DNA from: Acidobacteriota bacterium
Lineage (GTDB): Bacteria > Acidobacteriota > Terriglobia > Bryobacterales > Bryobacteraceae
NCBI GenBank assembly: GCA_947470805.1
Contig: CANIVU010000049.1
Location: 1 to 61,059, forward strand
Length of the DNA: 61,059 nt
Direction: 5' to 3'
Part shown: positions 16,957 to 25,820 of the stretch, in pieces
How positions within the stretch are numbered: position 1 is the stretch's first letter
How the letters are laid out: each line of letters opens with the position of its first letter
Translations under genes and position numbers: made by a program
Notes under the pieces: model-generated
What the model was told of the DNA's origin: nothing
Databases searched by the model: none
Seen by the model: only the letters and a program-made list of their open reading frames with translations

Positions 16957-18442
16957 GCCGCGGCCCCTTCTCGCGCATGCCCGCGGAAAACTGATCGATA
17001 AACTCCCGCAATGTCGTCGCCCTCGTTGCGGGAACACCCATCCCCTCGGAGAGCTTCACAAAATCCAATTCCGGCCGGGTCAGGTCCACCATGTCGTTGG
17101 ACCGCTCGCCAAACCCCGGTGCGCCCGTCCGCCGCATCTCGATGTCCAGGATCCGGTACCGCCGGTTATTGAAAATCACCGTCACCACGTCCAGCCGCTC
17201 CCGCGCCATTGTCCACAGCGATTGCAGCGTGTACATCGCGCTCCCATCGGCTTCTAGAACGACCACCTTCCGGTCCGGACACGCCACCGCCGCCCCCACG
17301 CCCACCGGCAACCCCTGCCCGATCGAACCACCCGTCACCGGCAAAACGTCGTACCGCTTCGCCCGCGCCACCTGCTCCATCACCGGCGGCCCGCACGAAA
17401 TCATCTCGTCGCAAATAATCGAATCCTCCGGCAACAAAGCCGCAATGGCCGCCCCAATCGTCTCCAGCGTCAACGGCCCATCGGCGTCCGGCAACACCGC
17501 CTCCGGCACGTCCGTGAACCCCGCCTCCGGCAATCCCAACGCCGCCAGCGCGCCCAACCCGTCTTCCTCAATCCCCGCCAGCGTCACCACGCGGCAATCG
17601 GGTGGCGCCAATAAACTCGCATCGTTCGGATACCCAAAGAACGAAACCGGATTCTTCGCCTCAACCAGAACCAACTCCTTCAACCCGGCCAACTGCGCCT
17701 GCGCCGGCCCCGGGAAATAGGCAATCCGTTCCGGCTGAAACCGCCCGCGCCCGCCCTCAACGCGCGCCGTGTTCCGGTCGGCAAATACCTTGTAGCCCGC
17801 CGCCGCCAGCCGCGCCGCGTACTCCAATCCCTTACCCGTCAAGAGATGCCCGCCCAGAAGGAACCCAGCCCCCGGGCCAAACGCCGGCCGCGAAGCGGGC
17901 ATGGGCGGCCGCGAAGGCTCCGCCGCAAATCCCACCGGTCCGCTCTCCGACCACGAATAGTCCGCCGCGATGATCAACGAAACGATCCGCCCCGGATACC
18001 GTCGCGCCTCCGCAATCGCCTCCGCCGTCGTCTCACCCATCACAAAAGGGCTCTCTAAACGCACCGTTTTGGCGCTAACCGGTGCACAAAACGCGTCAAT
18101 ATCACCGCTTAAAGGCGCATCATATTGCTGGTGTTTGGTCGAATGTTCCCCCACCAGATTCACAATCGGCGTCCGCGCCTTCCGCGCATTGTGGAAGTTC
18201 GCCAACCCGTTGGCCAGCCCCGGCCCCAGGTGCAGCAGCGTCGCCGCCGGCCGCCGCGTCATCCGCGCATACCCGTCGGCCGCGCCCGATGCAACGCCCT
18301 CAAACAGGCACAACACCCCGCGCATCTCCGGCACCCGGTCCAGCGCCGACACAAAATGCATCTCCGAGGTCCCGGGATTCATAAAGCAAACGTCGATGCC
18401 GGAAGCCACCAACGTGCGTAGTAAACACTCGCCGCCAGTCAT
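16931..18442 (-). CDS. Thiamine diphosphate enzyme, acetolactate synthase-like
   Basis: A 503-residue cytoplasmic ThDP enzyme. The N-terminal domain has the activating glutamate (Glu48) in CLFEGVASGAADGYARM. The C-terminal ThDP site reads EADGSAMYTLQSLWTMARE then VIFNNRRY, corresponding to the GDG...NN motif with ADG in place of GDG. It belongs with acetolactate synthase/benzoylformate decarboxylase-like proteins. It is shorter than anabolic IlvB (about 560-600) and no IlvN small subunit is nearby, so a catabolic 2-keto-acid role is more likely. It lies 4 bases after an oxidoreductase gene on the same strand, and they are probably co-transcribed. Confidence 0.8.
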   Translation of the reverse strand: MTGGECLLRTLVASGIDVCFMNPGTSEMHFVSALDRVPEMRGVLCLFEGVASGAADGYARMTRRPAATLLHLGPGLANGLANFHNARKARTPIVNLVGEHSTKHQQYDAPLSGDIDAFCAPVSAKTVRLESPFVMGETTAEAIAEARRYPGRIVSLIIAADYSWSESGPVGFAAEPSRPPMPASRPAFGPGAGFLLGGHLLTGKGLEYAARLAAAGYKVFADRNTARVEGGRGRFQPERIAYFPGPAQAQLAGLKELVLVEAKNPVSFFGYPNDASLLAPPDCRVVTLAGIEEDGLGALAALGLPEAGFTDVPEAVLPDADGPLTLETIGAAIAALLPEDSIICDEMISCGPPVMEQVARAKRYDVLPVTGGSIGQGLPVGVGAAVACPDRKVVVLEADGSAMYTLQSLWTMARERLDVVTVIFNNRRYRILDIEMRRTGAPGFGERSNDMVDLTRPELDFVKLSEGMGVPATRATTLREFIDQFSAGMREKGPRLIELQITQ

Positions 18443-18446
18443 CGGA

Positions 18447-19715
18447 TTACAGCTTCACCTTGCCCGTCAACGGTTCCCAGCTCGCGCGGGTCTTGTGACG
18501 ATACGCCAGATTGCATAGGTGCGCCGCGGCGGCCGCATAATGGCCCTCCTCGGCATCCTCCCGGCTTGGCTTGTTGTTCACAATCGAATCAATAAACCAC
18601 CAGTTGTGCGTCTGGTCCCGTTCCACCGCAAATTCCTTCGGCTCTGGCTTCGTCGCCTTCGCCTCGCCCGCGTATTTCGCTAAATACTCGTCCCGCAACT
18701 TCTTCGGGAAATTGATGCTCCCGTAGTGTTGCGCGTCCCCCTCTTTGGGCTCCAGCGTCAACGTCAACTTCGTCCACTCCACCTGCAACGTTCCAGCGTC
18801 CCCGTAGATGAAAATCCCGCGCGGCTGCGCACTATTGGCCTGGTTCACATACACATCGACGATGAATCCTTCCGGGTATTCCACCAGCGAATTCATCACA
18901 TCAGGCACCGTGCGCCCGTCTTTCCACTTGTACGTCCCGCCCATCGAAACCGCCGCCACCGGCGCCTTCACGCTCATCATCTCGTGCATCTGCGTGAACT
19001 GGTGCACAAACAGGTCCGCCGCCACGCCGCCCGAAAAGTCCCAGAACCGCCGCCACTGAAACACGATATGCGGGTCGAACGGCCGCTTGGCCGCCTTGCC
19101 CAGCCACGTCGGCCAGTCGATTGTCTGCTCGCTGGCATCCGGTGGTACCGGATACTGCCACGCGCCCTCGGCCGAGTTCCGATGATTCGCCATCCGAATC
19201 ATGTTCACCTTGCCCAACGCCCCGCTGGCGATGATCTCCTTCGCCTTTGCCGTCAGTGCCGACGTCTTCGCCTGGCTCCCCACCTGCAACACTTTCCCGG
19301 ACTTCTTCGCCGCCGCGACAATCCGCGGCCCCTCGTCCAGCCGCCACGTCATCGGCTTCTCAACGTACACATGCTTGCCGGCCGACAGCGAGTCCAGCAC
19401 AATCTTCTCGTGCCAGTGGTCGGGCGTAGCGATCACCACCGCGTCCACGTCCTTGTTGTCCAACACCGCCCGGTAATCCCGCACGGCTTGAATCCCCGCG
19501 CCCAACTGATCCTTGGCGCGTTCCCGGCAGCCGTCGTACAGGTCCGCAACCGCAATGCCCTTGCATCCCGGCACCGCCTGAAACTCATCGATCAGCTGCT
19601 TCCCGCGGATGCCGCTGCCGATGAAGCCAAGCCGTACAGCGTCCTTCGAAGCCTGCGCGGCAAGCGGAGCCGCCGCGCTCAGTGTGTACAAAAACGTTCG
19701 ACGTGAAGTGGGCAT
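18447..19715 (-). CDS. Gfo/Idh/MocA-family oxidoreductase with Tat signal
   Basis: A 422-residue NAD(P)-type sugar oxidoreductase. A twin-arginine signal (TSRRTFLYTLSAAAPLAAQA) precedes a Rossmann start, LGFIGSGIRGKQL, and the family motif YVEKPMTW. The C-terminal half fits the dimerisation/substrate fold, with the usual FWDFSGGVAADLFVHQFTQ. Exported members with a tightly held cofactor act on glycans or cyclitols in the periplasm. Overrepresentation of this class is typical of planctomycetes and acidobacteria. The downstream ThDP gene starts 4 bases after its stop. Confidence 0.85.
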   Translation of the reverse strand: MPTSRRTFLYTLSAAAPLAAQASKDAVRLGFIGSGIRGKQLIDEFQAVPGCKGIAVADLYDGCRERAKDQLGAGIQAVRDYRAVLDNKDVDAVVIATPDHWHEKIVLDSLSAGKHVYVEKPMTWRLDEGPRIVAAAKKSGKVLQVGSQAKTSALTAKAKEIIASGALGKVNMIRMANHRNSAEGAWQYPVPPDASEQTIDWPTWLGKAAKRPFDPHIVFQWRRFWDFSGGVAADLFVHQFTQMHEMMSVKAPVAAVSMGGTYKWKDGRTVPDVMNSLVEYPEGFIVDVYVNQANSAQPRGIFIYGDAGTLQVEWTKLTLTLEPKEGDAQHYGSINFPKKLRDEYLAKYAGEAKATKPEPKEFAVERDQTHNWWFIDSIVNNKPSREDAEEGHYAAAAAHLCNLAYRHKTRASWEPLTGKVKL

Positions 19716-19743
19716 GAACCCACTAGCGTATCGCGCCGGAAGC

Positions 19744-20199
19744 CTATTGGAAAACGATCTGCGTCTTCTTCTCTTCGATCTTGTCCGGATTCACACCCGG
19801 CGCCTGTTTCAAGTCCGCGAACGTCTTGAACTTCCCAATCTTTTCGCGGTGCGCCAGGAACGCCGTCGCCTGCGAACGCTTCATCCCCAGTCGGCTCTCC
19901 AGCTCAATCGCCGAGCAGGAATTCACGTTCAACGGCGGAATCGCATCGGCCGGATAGAACTTGGCCAGGTAGTCGGCAATGATCGCCAGATCGGCGTCCT
20001 TGGCCTTCATTCCAAAGCCAACCATCTTGGTCAACGTCGTGTTCCAGCCGTCCTTGTCCTGCCGCAACGAAACGGACCGCTCCACCTCGTGGCATCCCTT
20101 GCAGGTTCGAGCCGTCTCGGCCATCCCAGGCCCTTCCGGCAACTGCGCCATCAGCGCGGCCCCCGCCGCGCCCAACAGGAAAAAGAAACGCATGCTCAT
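19744..20199 (-). CDS. Small secreted cytochrome c with helix-hairpin-helix domain
   Basis: A 151-residue exported protein combining two modules. After the signal peptide (MRFFFLLGAAGAALMAQ), a mono-heme site CKGCH lies at residues 33-37. The second half is a ComEA-type helix-hairpin-helix: LNVNSCSAIELESRLGMKR, then FKTFADLKQAPGVNPDKIEE. HhH modules usually bind DNA or act as protein scaffolds. The pairing with a heme c domain is seen in acidobacterial PQQ-dependent systems and may serve as electron acceptor for the propeller encoded 8 bases upstream; that link is an inference. Confidence 0.8.
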   Translation of the reverse strand: MSMRFFFLLGAAGAALMAQLPEGPGMAETARTCKGCHEVERSVSLRQDKDGWNTTLTKMVGFGMKAKDADLAIIADYLAKFYPADAIPPLNVNSCSAIELESRLGMKRSQATAFLAHREKIGKFKTFADLKQAPGVNPDKIEEKKTQIVFQ

Positions 20200-20206
20200 A
20201 TTCTAC

Positions 20207-21724
20207 CTAGTGCTCCATGAAGAAGCCGAAGGCATACTGCGTGCTATCGGCCGTGCTCAGGTAGACCCGGCCACCACCGGCCGAAAGACCACCTGTCGTA
20301 ATGTAAGAGGTGATTTTCGCGCCACTGTTCCAAAGTTCCTTGCCCGTGGCGCCTTCAAAGGCGTACAGCTTGGCCGGAGCGCCAGCCTTCCCCGCTCCTG
20401 CCGCGAACACCACACCGTTCACCACCGAGGGCGGCAACGGATTCACCAGCGCCGGGGTCGACCAGCCCGCCTGGAACGCCACCGCGCTGCCGGCTTCGGC
20501 CAGCTTCAGCGCCGTCACATTCGTCCCCGTTGGCACCAGAATCCAGCGCACTTTGTTCTCGTCTTCCCAGCTCGACAACGCGCCCACCGCGTAGCCGGCC
20601 TTGGCCACCACATCGCTCTTCGCCACACCGGTCATGCCGGCCGCGTCCACCACATGAACCCGTCCGTCGGCCGTCGAAGCCGCCACGAAATTCCTGCCGC
20701 CAAAGTTGAACACTACCGGCGAAGAAACGAAATCCGAACTGCCGGCCGAATACGCCGCACGCTGTTCCAGCTTGCCTTCGCTCAGCGCCACCAGCTGCGA
20801 CCCGCTGGCAACGTAGATCTCGCCTTCCGGCCCCACGGCGAAGCCGTTCAGGCCTTCCACATTCTTCCCCGTCGCCTTCCAGTGCGATACGGTCTTCCCT
20901 TCCAGGTTGATCGCCCAAATGCCGTTCTCCACGCCATTACAGCCGTTCGTGCTGGCAACGTAGGCGTTGCCGTCGAACACCGTCAAACCCGTCGAATGCG
21001 CGCCAGCCGGAATGAACTGCACGGGCACCTTCGGCTCTTCGCCATTGGAAACATACATCTGGTGCAACATGCCGTCACCGGTCACGGCGTTCACATAGAG
21101 CGGAGTCCGCGAAAACGGGCTGGGCGGCGTTGCCACGCGCCCCGGCTTGGCCGGAGCGGGCGGGGGCGGCGGTGCGGCGGGCATCGCGCGCTTCAAAGTC
21201 ACAGCGCCTTCAAATGGTTCGCCAACGCCAGAGCGCGCCGGGTTCGCGCGGCCCGTGCCGCGCCCGCCCGAAGGCGGATAAGGAACGATCGTCGGCCGGG
21301 TAATCGTCGAAGTCATCCCACCCGGGCAAGCCGCTGTGCCAAGCTTCGCCATCGAAGTGCCGGCGCCGTTCTGCCATTCCAGGCGGGCCAAATCCGTGTC
21401 CACGCCAATCGTCGTGTCCCCGCTGCCGCCGAAAAAGCCCAGCGTCCGGAACCCGCGATAGCTGATGTAAAAATCGAGTAACGCCGGCGGCGTCAACGCC
21501 TGCTGCTGCCGCGCCGTGTTCTTCAGCTTCATCTTCCACTGCACGTCGAAGCCGCTCTTGCGCATCGTCTGCTCGGAAATCTTGCCGTCCCCGCGCAACC
21601 AGTAGGAACGCTGGACATCGTTTCCAACCGTCATCCAATCGGCGCCGCCACGCTGGGCGTGCAACACACTCATCGCCAAAAAGGCACAACTTGCCGACAC
21701 AATAGGACGGGCGAAACGGGGCAT
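20207..21724 (-). CDS. Secreted PQQ-type beta-propeller protein
   Basis: A 505-residue protein with propeller repeats like those of PQQ dehydrogenases and BamB ([34 protein letters not shown]). The start at 21724 is preferred over the longer frame from 21841: AGAGGAG sits about 9 bases upstream and the signal peptide (RFARPIVSASCAFLAMSVLH) starts there. A low-complexity Ala/Pro stretch lies near residue 190. No PQQ-binding residues can be assigned. It is followed 8 bases later by the HhH cytochrome, so the two probably form one electron-transfer unit. A second propeller gene is transcribed divergently at 21918. Confidence 0.8.
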   Translation of the reverse strand: MPRFARPIVSASCAFLAMSVLHAQRGGADWMTVGNDVQRSYWLRGDGKISEQTMRKSGFDVQWKMKLKNTARQQQALTPPALLDFYISYRGFRTLGFFGGSGDTTIGVDTDLARLEWQNGAGTSMAKLGTAACPGGMTSTITRPTIVPYPPSGGRGTGRANPARSGVGEPFEGAVTLKRAMPAAPPPPPAPAKPGRVATPPSPFSRTPLYVNAVTGDGMLHQMYVSNGEEPKVPVQFIPAGAHSTGLTVFDGNAYVASTNGCNGVENGIWAINLEGKTVSHWKATGKNVEGLNGFAVGPEGEIYVASGSQLVALSEGKLEQRAAYSAGSSDFVSSPVVFNFGGRNFVAASTADGRVHVVDAAGMTGVAKSDVVAKAGYAVGALSSWEDENKVRWILVPTGTNVTALKLAEAGSAVAFQAGWSTPALVNPLPPSVVNGVVFAAGAGKAGAPAKLYAFEGATGKELWNSGAKITSYITTGGLSAGGGRVYLSTADSTQYAFGFFMEH

Positions 21725-21917
21725 CAAGAAGACTCCTCTGCTGGTCATGACCGAACATAGATCATATACCCAAATCCGCCCTCGCGGCGAGTGCGCGGTG
21801 TGAAAAATACCACTCGCCAATCTCTTTCCCAAGCCCTTCATTTGTTATATAGTAAACGGTTCAAAGTGTCGTGAAATAATCGGGCGGCTTCGGCCTCCCG
21901 TCAGGAAAGCCGGACCC

Positions 21918-23474
21918 ATGAATCGTTTCCCCATCGTTGCCTCTTCCGCCCTGCTTCTCGCCAGCTTCGCCGCCCCCGGCGCCGACTGGTTGACCGACGG
22001 CGGGGACCCGCAACGCAACAACTGGCAGAAGGACGAAAAGCTCCTCAGCATCTCCAGCGTCAAAGACATCAAGATGCTGTGGAAGATCAAGCTCGAAAAC
22101 GAAACGCGCGCCATGCACAACCTGCTGCCGCCGCTCGTCATCGGCAGTGTCGACACGCCCTCCGGCCCCAAACAGCTCGCCATCCAGGCCGGCGTCTCCG
22201 ATAACGTCTACGCCATTGACGTCGCCACCGGCAAGGTCTTCTGGCACACCAAGCTCCCCAGCAACTTCAAGGAACCGGCCGGCCGCGGCCCCTCCGTCCT
22301 CTGCCCCGGCGGCATGACGGCCAACGTCACCATTGGCCCCGCTGGCGCCCCCGGCAAGTACACAATCTACGCCGCCGCCTGGGACGGCCGCCTGAACCAG
22401 CTCAATGCCGCCGATGGCAAACACATCACCGAACCCACTAAGTTCATGCCGCCCAACGGCAAGCCGTACGCCATGAACCTGTGGAAAAACGTCATCTACA
22501 CCCACTCCGCCCAGGGCTGCGGTGGCAACCCCAACACCGCCTACACCTATGACCTCGAAACCCACAAAGTGGGCAGCTGGGGCCCGGCCGGCGGCGGCAT
22601 GTGGGGACGCTCCGGACCCGCCATCAGCGCCAAGCACGACACCATGTACACCGGCACCGGTGACGGCCGCTGGGATCCGGAAAACGGCGTCTACGGCAAC
22701 GGCATGATCGGCGTCCGCCAGGACCGCAAAACCAAATCGCTCGACCTCGTCGACTACTACGGCCCCTCCAACGCTGAGTGGCTCGTAAAGCGCGATCTCG
22801 ACATGCAAGTCACGCCCACGATCTTCGAATACAAGGGCCATGAATACATGGTGGACGCCAGCAAGGAGTGCCGCCTGTACTTCATGGACACCGATTCCAT
22901 CGGCGGCGACGATCACCGCACCCCGCTCGAACGCACCCCGCTCATCTGCAATGAAATGGTCGACTTCGCCGAAGCCGGTATCTGGGGTTCGCTCACCTCC
23001 TACCTCGATGCCAAAGGCCAACGCTGGGTGCTCACTCCCTTCTGGGGCCCGAAGCACTCCAAGTACAAGGCCCCCATTGAAAACGGCCCCATCAAGAAAG
23101 GCGCTATCGCCGCCTTCCGCGTCGTCGACGGCAAGAACGGCAAGCCCACCCTCCAGCCCGCCTGGCTCTCCCGCGACATGGATCAGGCCGAACCGCCCGT
23201 CTTCGCCAACGGCGTCATCTTCGCCTACGGCAGCGGCGAAAACACCGCGCAGGCCTATCCGGACGTGGGTCTCGACTTCCGCGCCGAACGCCGCATCCCG
23301 AAATCGACCCGTGTTGTCCTGTACGCTCTCGACGCCGCTACCGGCAAGGAGCTCTGGAACAGCGGCACGCAGATTGACCGCTTCAATCACTGGAGCGGCA
23401 TCGCGGTCGCTAACGGCCGTATCTACGTGAACACCTTCGACGGCGAACTCTACTGCTTCGGTCTGCAAAAGTAA
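21918..23474 (+). CDS. Secreted PQQ-type beta-propeller protein
   Basis: A 518-residue protein with signal peptide ([20 protein letters not shown]) and tryptophan-rich propeller blades ([33 protein letters not shown]). It shares the opening [14 protein letters not shown] with the divergent propeller (DWMTVGNDVQRSYW), so the pair are paralogues. It lacks its own cytochrome domain. An AT-rich stretch with TATATAGTAA near 21846-21857 may hold its promoter. The stop and the next start share one base (TAATG), so it is coupled to the SGNH gene. Confidence 0.8.
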   Translation: MNRFPIVASSALLLASFAAPGADWLTDGGDPQRNNWQKDEKLLSISSVKDIKMLWKIKLENETRAMHNLLPPLVIGSVDTPSGPKQLAIQAGVSDNVYAIDVATGKVFWHTKLPSNFKEPAGRGPSVLCPGGMTANVTIGPAGAPGKYTIYAAAWDGRLNQLNAADGKHITEPTKFMPPNGKPYAMNLWKNVIYTHSAQGCGGNPNTAYTYDLETHKVGSWGPAGGGMWGRSGPAISAKHDTMYTGTGDGRWDPENGVYGNGMIGVRQDRKTKSLDLVDYYGPSNAEWLVKRDLDMQVTPTIFEYKGHEYMVDASKECRLYFMDTDSIGGDDHRTPLERTPLICNEMVDFAEAGIWGSLTSYLDAKGQRWVLTPFWGPKHSKYKAPIENGPIKKGAIAAFRVVDGKNGKPTLQPAWLSRDMDQAEPPVFANGVIFAYGSGENTAQAYPDVGLDFRAERRIPKSTRVVLYALDAATGKELWNSGTQIDRFNHWSGIAVANGRIYVNTFDGELYCFGLQK

Positions 23475-24205
23475 TGTGGAAACTGGCGGGATTGGCGATT
23501 GCCCTGTCGGCGGCTTTGCCGGCGCAGACGCCCGATCCCGCCAAACTCATCGCGGAGCTGGAAGCCGAAAACACGGCCTACCTCCGGTTGCTAAGCGACT
23601 GGGGCAAACTGGTCGTCTACGGCAGCGATAACGCGGAGTTGAAACCTCCGAAACCCGGTGAAAACCGGGTTGTTTTCTTTGGTGACGACATCTTCGAAAA
23701 ATGGCCGGAGTTCTTTCCCGCCAAGCCCTATCTGAACCGCGGCATTGAACACCAAGCCACCCCCCAACTGCTCGTCCGCTTCCGCCAGGACGTCATCGCC
23801 CTGAAGCCGAAAGTCGTCGTCATCATGGGCGGCACCAATGATTTCGCAGGCTTCGCCGGCCCTGCTACCGAAGGTACGGTGACCGAGAATATCGAAACGA
23901 TGGTGGAACTCGCCAAACTCCACGGCATCAAAGTCGTGCTGGCGTCCGTAACCCCCATCTGCGACTGTTTCCAGGTCCTCTCCGCCCGCCGCCCACCCGG
24001 CAAGATTCTCGGCCTGAACGGCTGGCTCCGCGGTTACGCCAAGAAATCCGGCGCCATCTATGCGGACTTCTACTCGGTACTCGGCCAGGGCCGCAACATG
24101 CGCCAGGAACTGACTGTCGACGGACTCATCCCCAACGCCGCCGGCTACGCCGCCATGGCGCCCGTCGCCGAAAAAGCCATCGCCGCCGCGATCGCTCTCC
24201 CGTAA
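23474..24205 (+). CDS. Secreted SGNH/GDSL-hydrolase-like protein lacking catalytic residues
   Basis: A 243-residue exported protein of the SGNH fold. Block I reads FFGDDIFEKW, so the nucleophile serine of GDS is Asp72. Block III is intact (GGTND, Asn122). Block V reads DGLIPNAAGY, so the catalytic histidine of DGLHPN is Ile219 while Asp216 remains. The signal peptide is WKLAGLAIALSAALPAQ. Loss of both Ser and His suggests a binding or scaffolding role rather than esterase activity. It is translationally coupled to the propeller upstream (TAATG). The frame has normal codon usage and no stops, so it appears maintained. Confidence 0.8.
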   Translation: MWKLAGLAIALSAALPAQTPDPAKLIAELEAENTAYLRLLSDWGKLVVYGSDNAELKPPKPGENRVVFFGDDIFEKWPEFFPAKPYLNRGIEHQATPQLLVRFRQDVIALKPKVVVIMGGTNDFAGFAGPATEGTVTENIETMVELAKLHGIKVVLASVTPICDCFQVLSARRPPGKILGLNGWLRGYAKKSGAIYADFYSVLGQGRNMRQELTVDGLIPNAAGYAAMAPVAEKAIAAAIALP

Positions 24206-24215
24206 CATCCTCGCG

Positions 24216-25007
24216 CTACTCCGCCCGAATTCCCATCATCGGAATCTTCCCCTCCTCGAGCGAAAACCGAATCTCAACGCGCGTCCCATCCTGGCGTGCC
24301 GTGAACCCTTCTATCAGCGCCACCAGGTCCGGTTCCCCCATCCCACGCGACTCGGCCAGCGCGGGCAGCCATCGCCCCAACGCCGCCGCGGCCGCCGCAT
24401 CTTCAAAACTCGCCATCGAAACCGACCCATAACACTCTATCCGCGCGCCCAGCCGAACCCCCATCGAAGCATCCGCCACGCTCTTCCGTAGCTCGTCCCA
24501 ACGAGGCCGCGGCGCGGGAGCAATGCCCTTACCCGCCTCCGGCAGCGGATTCCGGATGAACACCCAGTTGTCGTAATCGCGGCCCAATTCCCGTATCCGC
24601 GAAGCCCATCGAGGAACCTCCGCCGCATCCCTCCTCCAAGCCGCCACGGCCGCCGCCGTCGCCTCCGGTTCCCCCACAAACAGCACACCCCGCTCCGCAA
24701 ACACCACGCGCTGCGCCTCGCCCTCCGCAGGCGGTGGCACCGGTCCAAACTCGCCAAACAACACAACCAGCGAAGGCGAATCCGGATCGCCAATCGTCAC
24801 CATCTGCGCCACCCTCGCCCAAGCTGCGTTGCCGCCCAAAATACCCGTCAATGAGACCGGAAACCGGCCCATCAGCCGCGATCCGGCATACCGCTCCCAG
24901 TCAATGCCGCCAATCATCTGCGTGTCCTCGGTCAGCAACCGCAGCACGCGCGCATCCGGTTCCGCAGCCATAAGAACGGCCGTTGTCAGCAGGAAAACAA
25001 CATTCAT
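24216..25007 (-). CDS. Secreted protein of unknown function
   Basis: A 263-residue protein with a short signal peptide (NVVFLLTTAVLMAAEP). I do not recognise a family. The body alternates helical and strand-like segments (DTQMIGGIDWERYAGSRLMG, DNWVFIRNPLPEAGKG) and has no cysteine cluster or catalytic motif. The N-terminal pattern recalls acidobacterial proteins that measure or bind small ligands, but this is only a resemblance. It is convergent with the SGNH gene and 50 bases downstream of the SIMPL-like gene on the same strand. Confidence 0.7.
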   Translation of the reverse strand: MNVVFLLTTAVLMAAEPDARVLRLLTEDTQMIGGIDWERYAGSRLMGRFPVSLTGILGGNAAWARVAQMVTIGDPDSPSLVVLFGEFGPVPPPAEGEAQRVVFAERGVLFVGEPEATAAAVAAWRRDAAEVPRWASRIRELGRDYDNWVFIRNPLPEAGKGIAPAPRPRWDELRKSVADASMGVRLGARIECYGSVSMASFEDAAAAAALGRWLPALAESRGMGEPDLVALIEGFTARQDGTRVEIRFSLEEGKIPMMGIRAE

Positions 25008-25057
25008 GGTGAGCCTCCGCGTTGTTGGACAACGAAGACCCGCGTCAGGTTCCCGGG

Positions 25058-25639
25058 CTACTGATTCGCCGTCACCGTATACGTCGCCGACAAGGACACC
25101 GTCACCGTCGCCCCCGCCGGATCGATCGCCGGAGTCGACAACGTCACCACCGCGCCCAACGTCGCATTCATCGCCGCCGCCAGCGCCCCGGCCCGCGTCT
25201 TCGCCAGCGCCAACAGATTCGGCAACGCCTGCTGCAACGCCGTCGATAGCTCATCGTCCGTCGGAATCAACGCGCTCGACCACCCGATCGCCTGCGTCTG
25301 CGATGTCGAAAGCGTCCGTTGAACGGCGATGAACTTATCCCGCGTCGCCCCCAACTGCCCCGCCGCCACCGGCATCTTGAAGTTGTACGTGGTCACTACA
25401 AAACCCTGGTTCAGGGCCACCGAAACGTCCACCAGATGCGATGACGCCACGCCCGCCGACGATAATGCCGCTACCGCCGAGTCAACCGTCGACGAGGAAC
25501 TGGCATCCAGAAACTGCACGTAGAACACAGCGGTTCCCGTGGTGATGTTCTGCGAAAGGGAAACGTTCGCGGTCACCGTATTCGGCTGCTGCGCGGCCAA
25601 TCCAGCAGCCAGAGCAAGTGTAATGAAAACAAGGCGCAT
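25058..25639 (-). CDS. Secreted SIMPL (DUF541)-like protein
   Basis: A 193-residue exported protein with signal peptide (RLVFITLALAAGLAAQQ). The order of strands and helices (VTANVSLSQNITTGTAVFYV, then DSAVAALSSAGVASSHLVDV) fits the SIMPL/DUF541 fold: a beta-strand opening on the mature N-terminus, a helix pairing indices, then a 'YNFKMPV' strand. Family members such as BP26 and YggE form periplasmic or outer-membrane assemblies. It is slightly shorter than usual (about 220-240). Ser, Thr and Ala dominate the composition. Confidence 0.7.
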   Translation of the reverse strand: MRLVFITLALAAGLAAQQPNTVTANVSLSQNITTGTAVFYVQFLDASSSSTVDSAVAALSSAGVASSHLVDVSVALNQGFVVTTYNFKMPVAAGQLGATRDKFIAVQRTLSTSQTQAIGWSSALIPTDDELSTALQQALPNLLALAKTRAGALAAAMNATLGAVVTLSTPAIDPAGATVTVSLSATYTVTANQ

Positions 25640-25736
25640 CAGTTGATCCTATCGCGAGGAGAAGTTGCCCTTGTGTAAACACGGTCTGGGAACGAGAGTC
25701 GCGGTGCATGCTCCGGCCTCCAAATATTCTCAAAGC

Positions 25737-25766
25737 TTGTTAACCCGCGCAGTTCCGCGATATGCT
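25737..25766 (+). promoter_or_regulatory. Candidate promoter of the D-threonine aldolase-like gene
   Basis: TTGTTA (25737-25742) and TATGCT (25761-25766), each a four-of-six match, are separated by 18 bases. They lie 55 bases upstream of the ATG at 25821. Weak support. Confidence 0.3.
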
Positions 25767-25820
25767 CTCAATAATTCCCACGTCCGGCAGAAACGCATTC
25801 CAACTCAGGAGATCGCCGAA

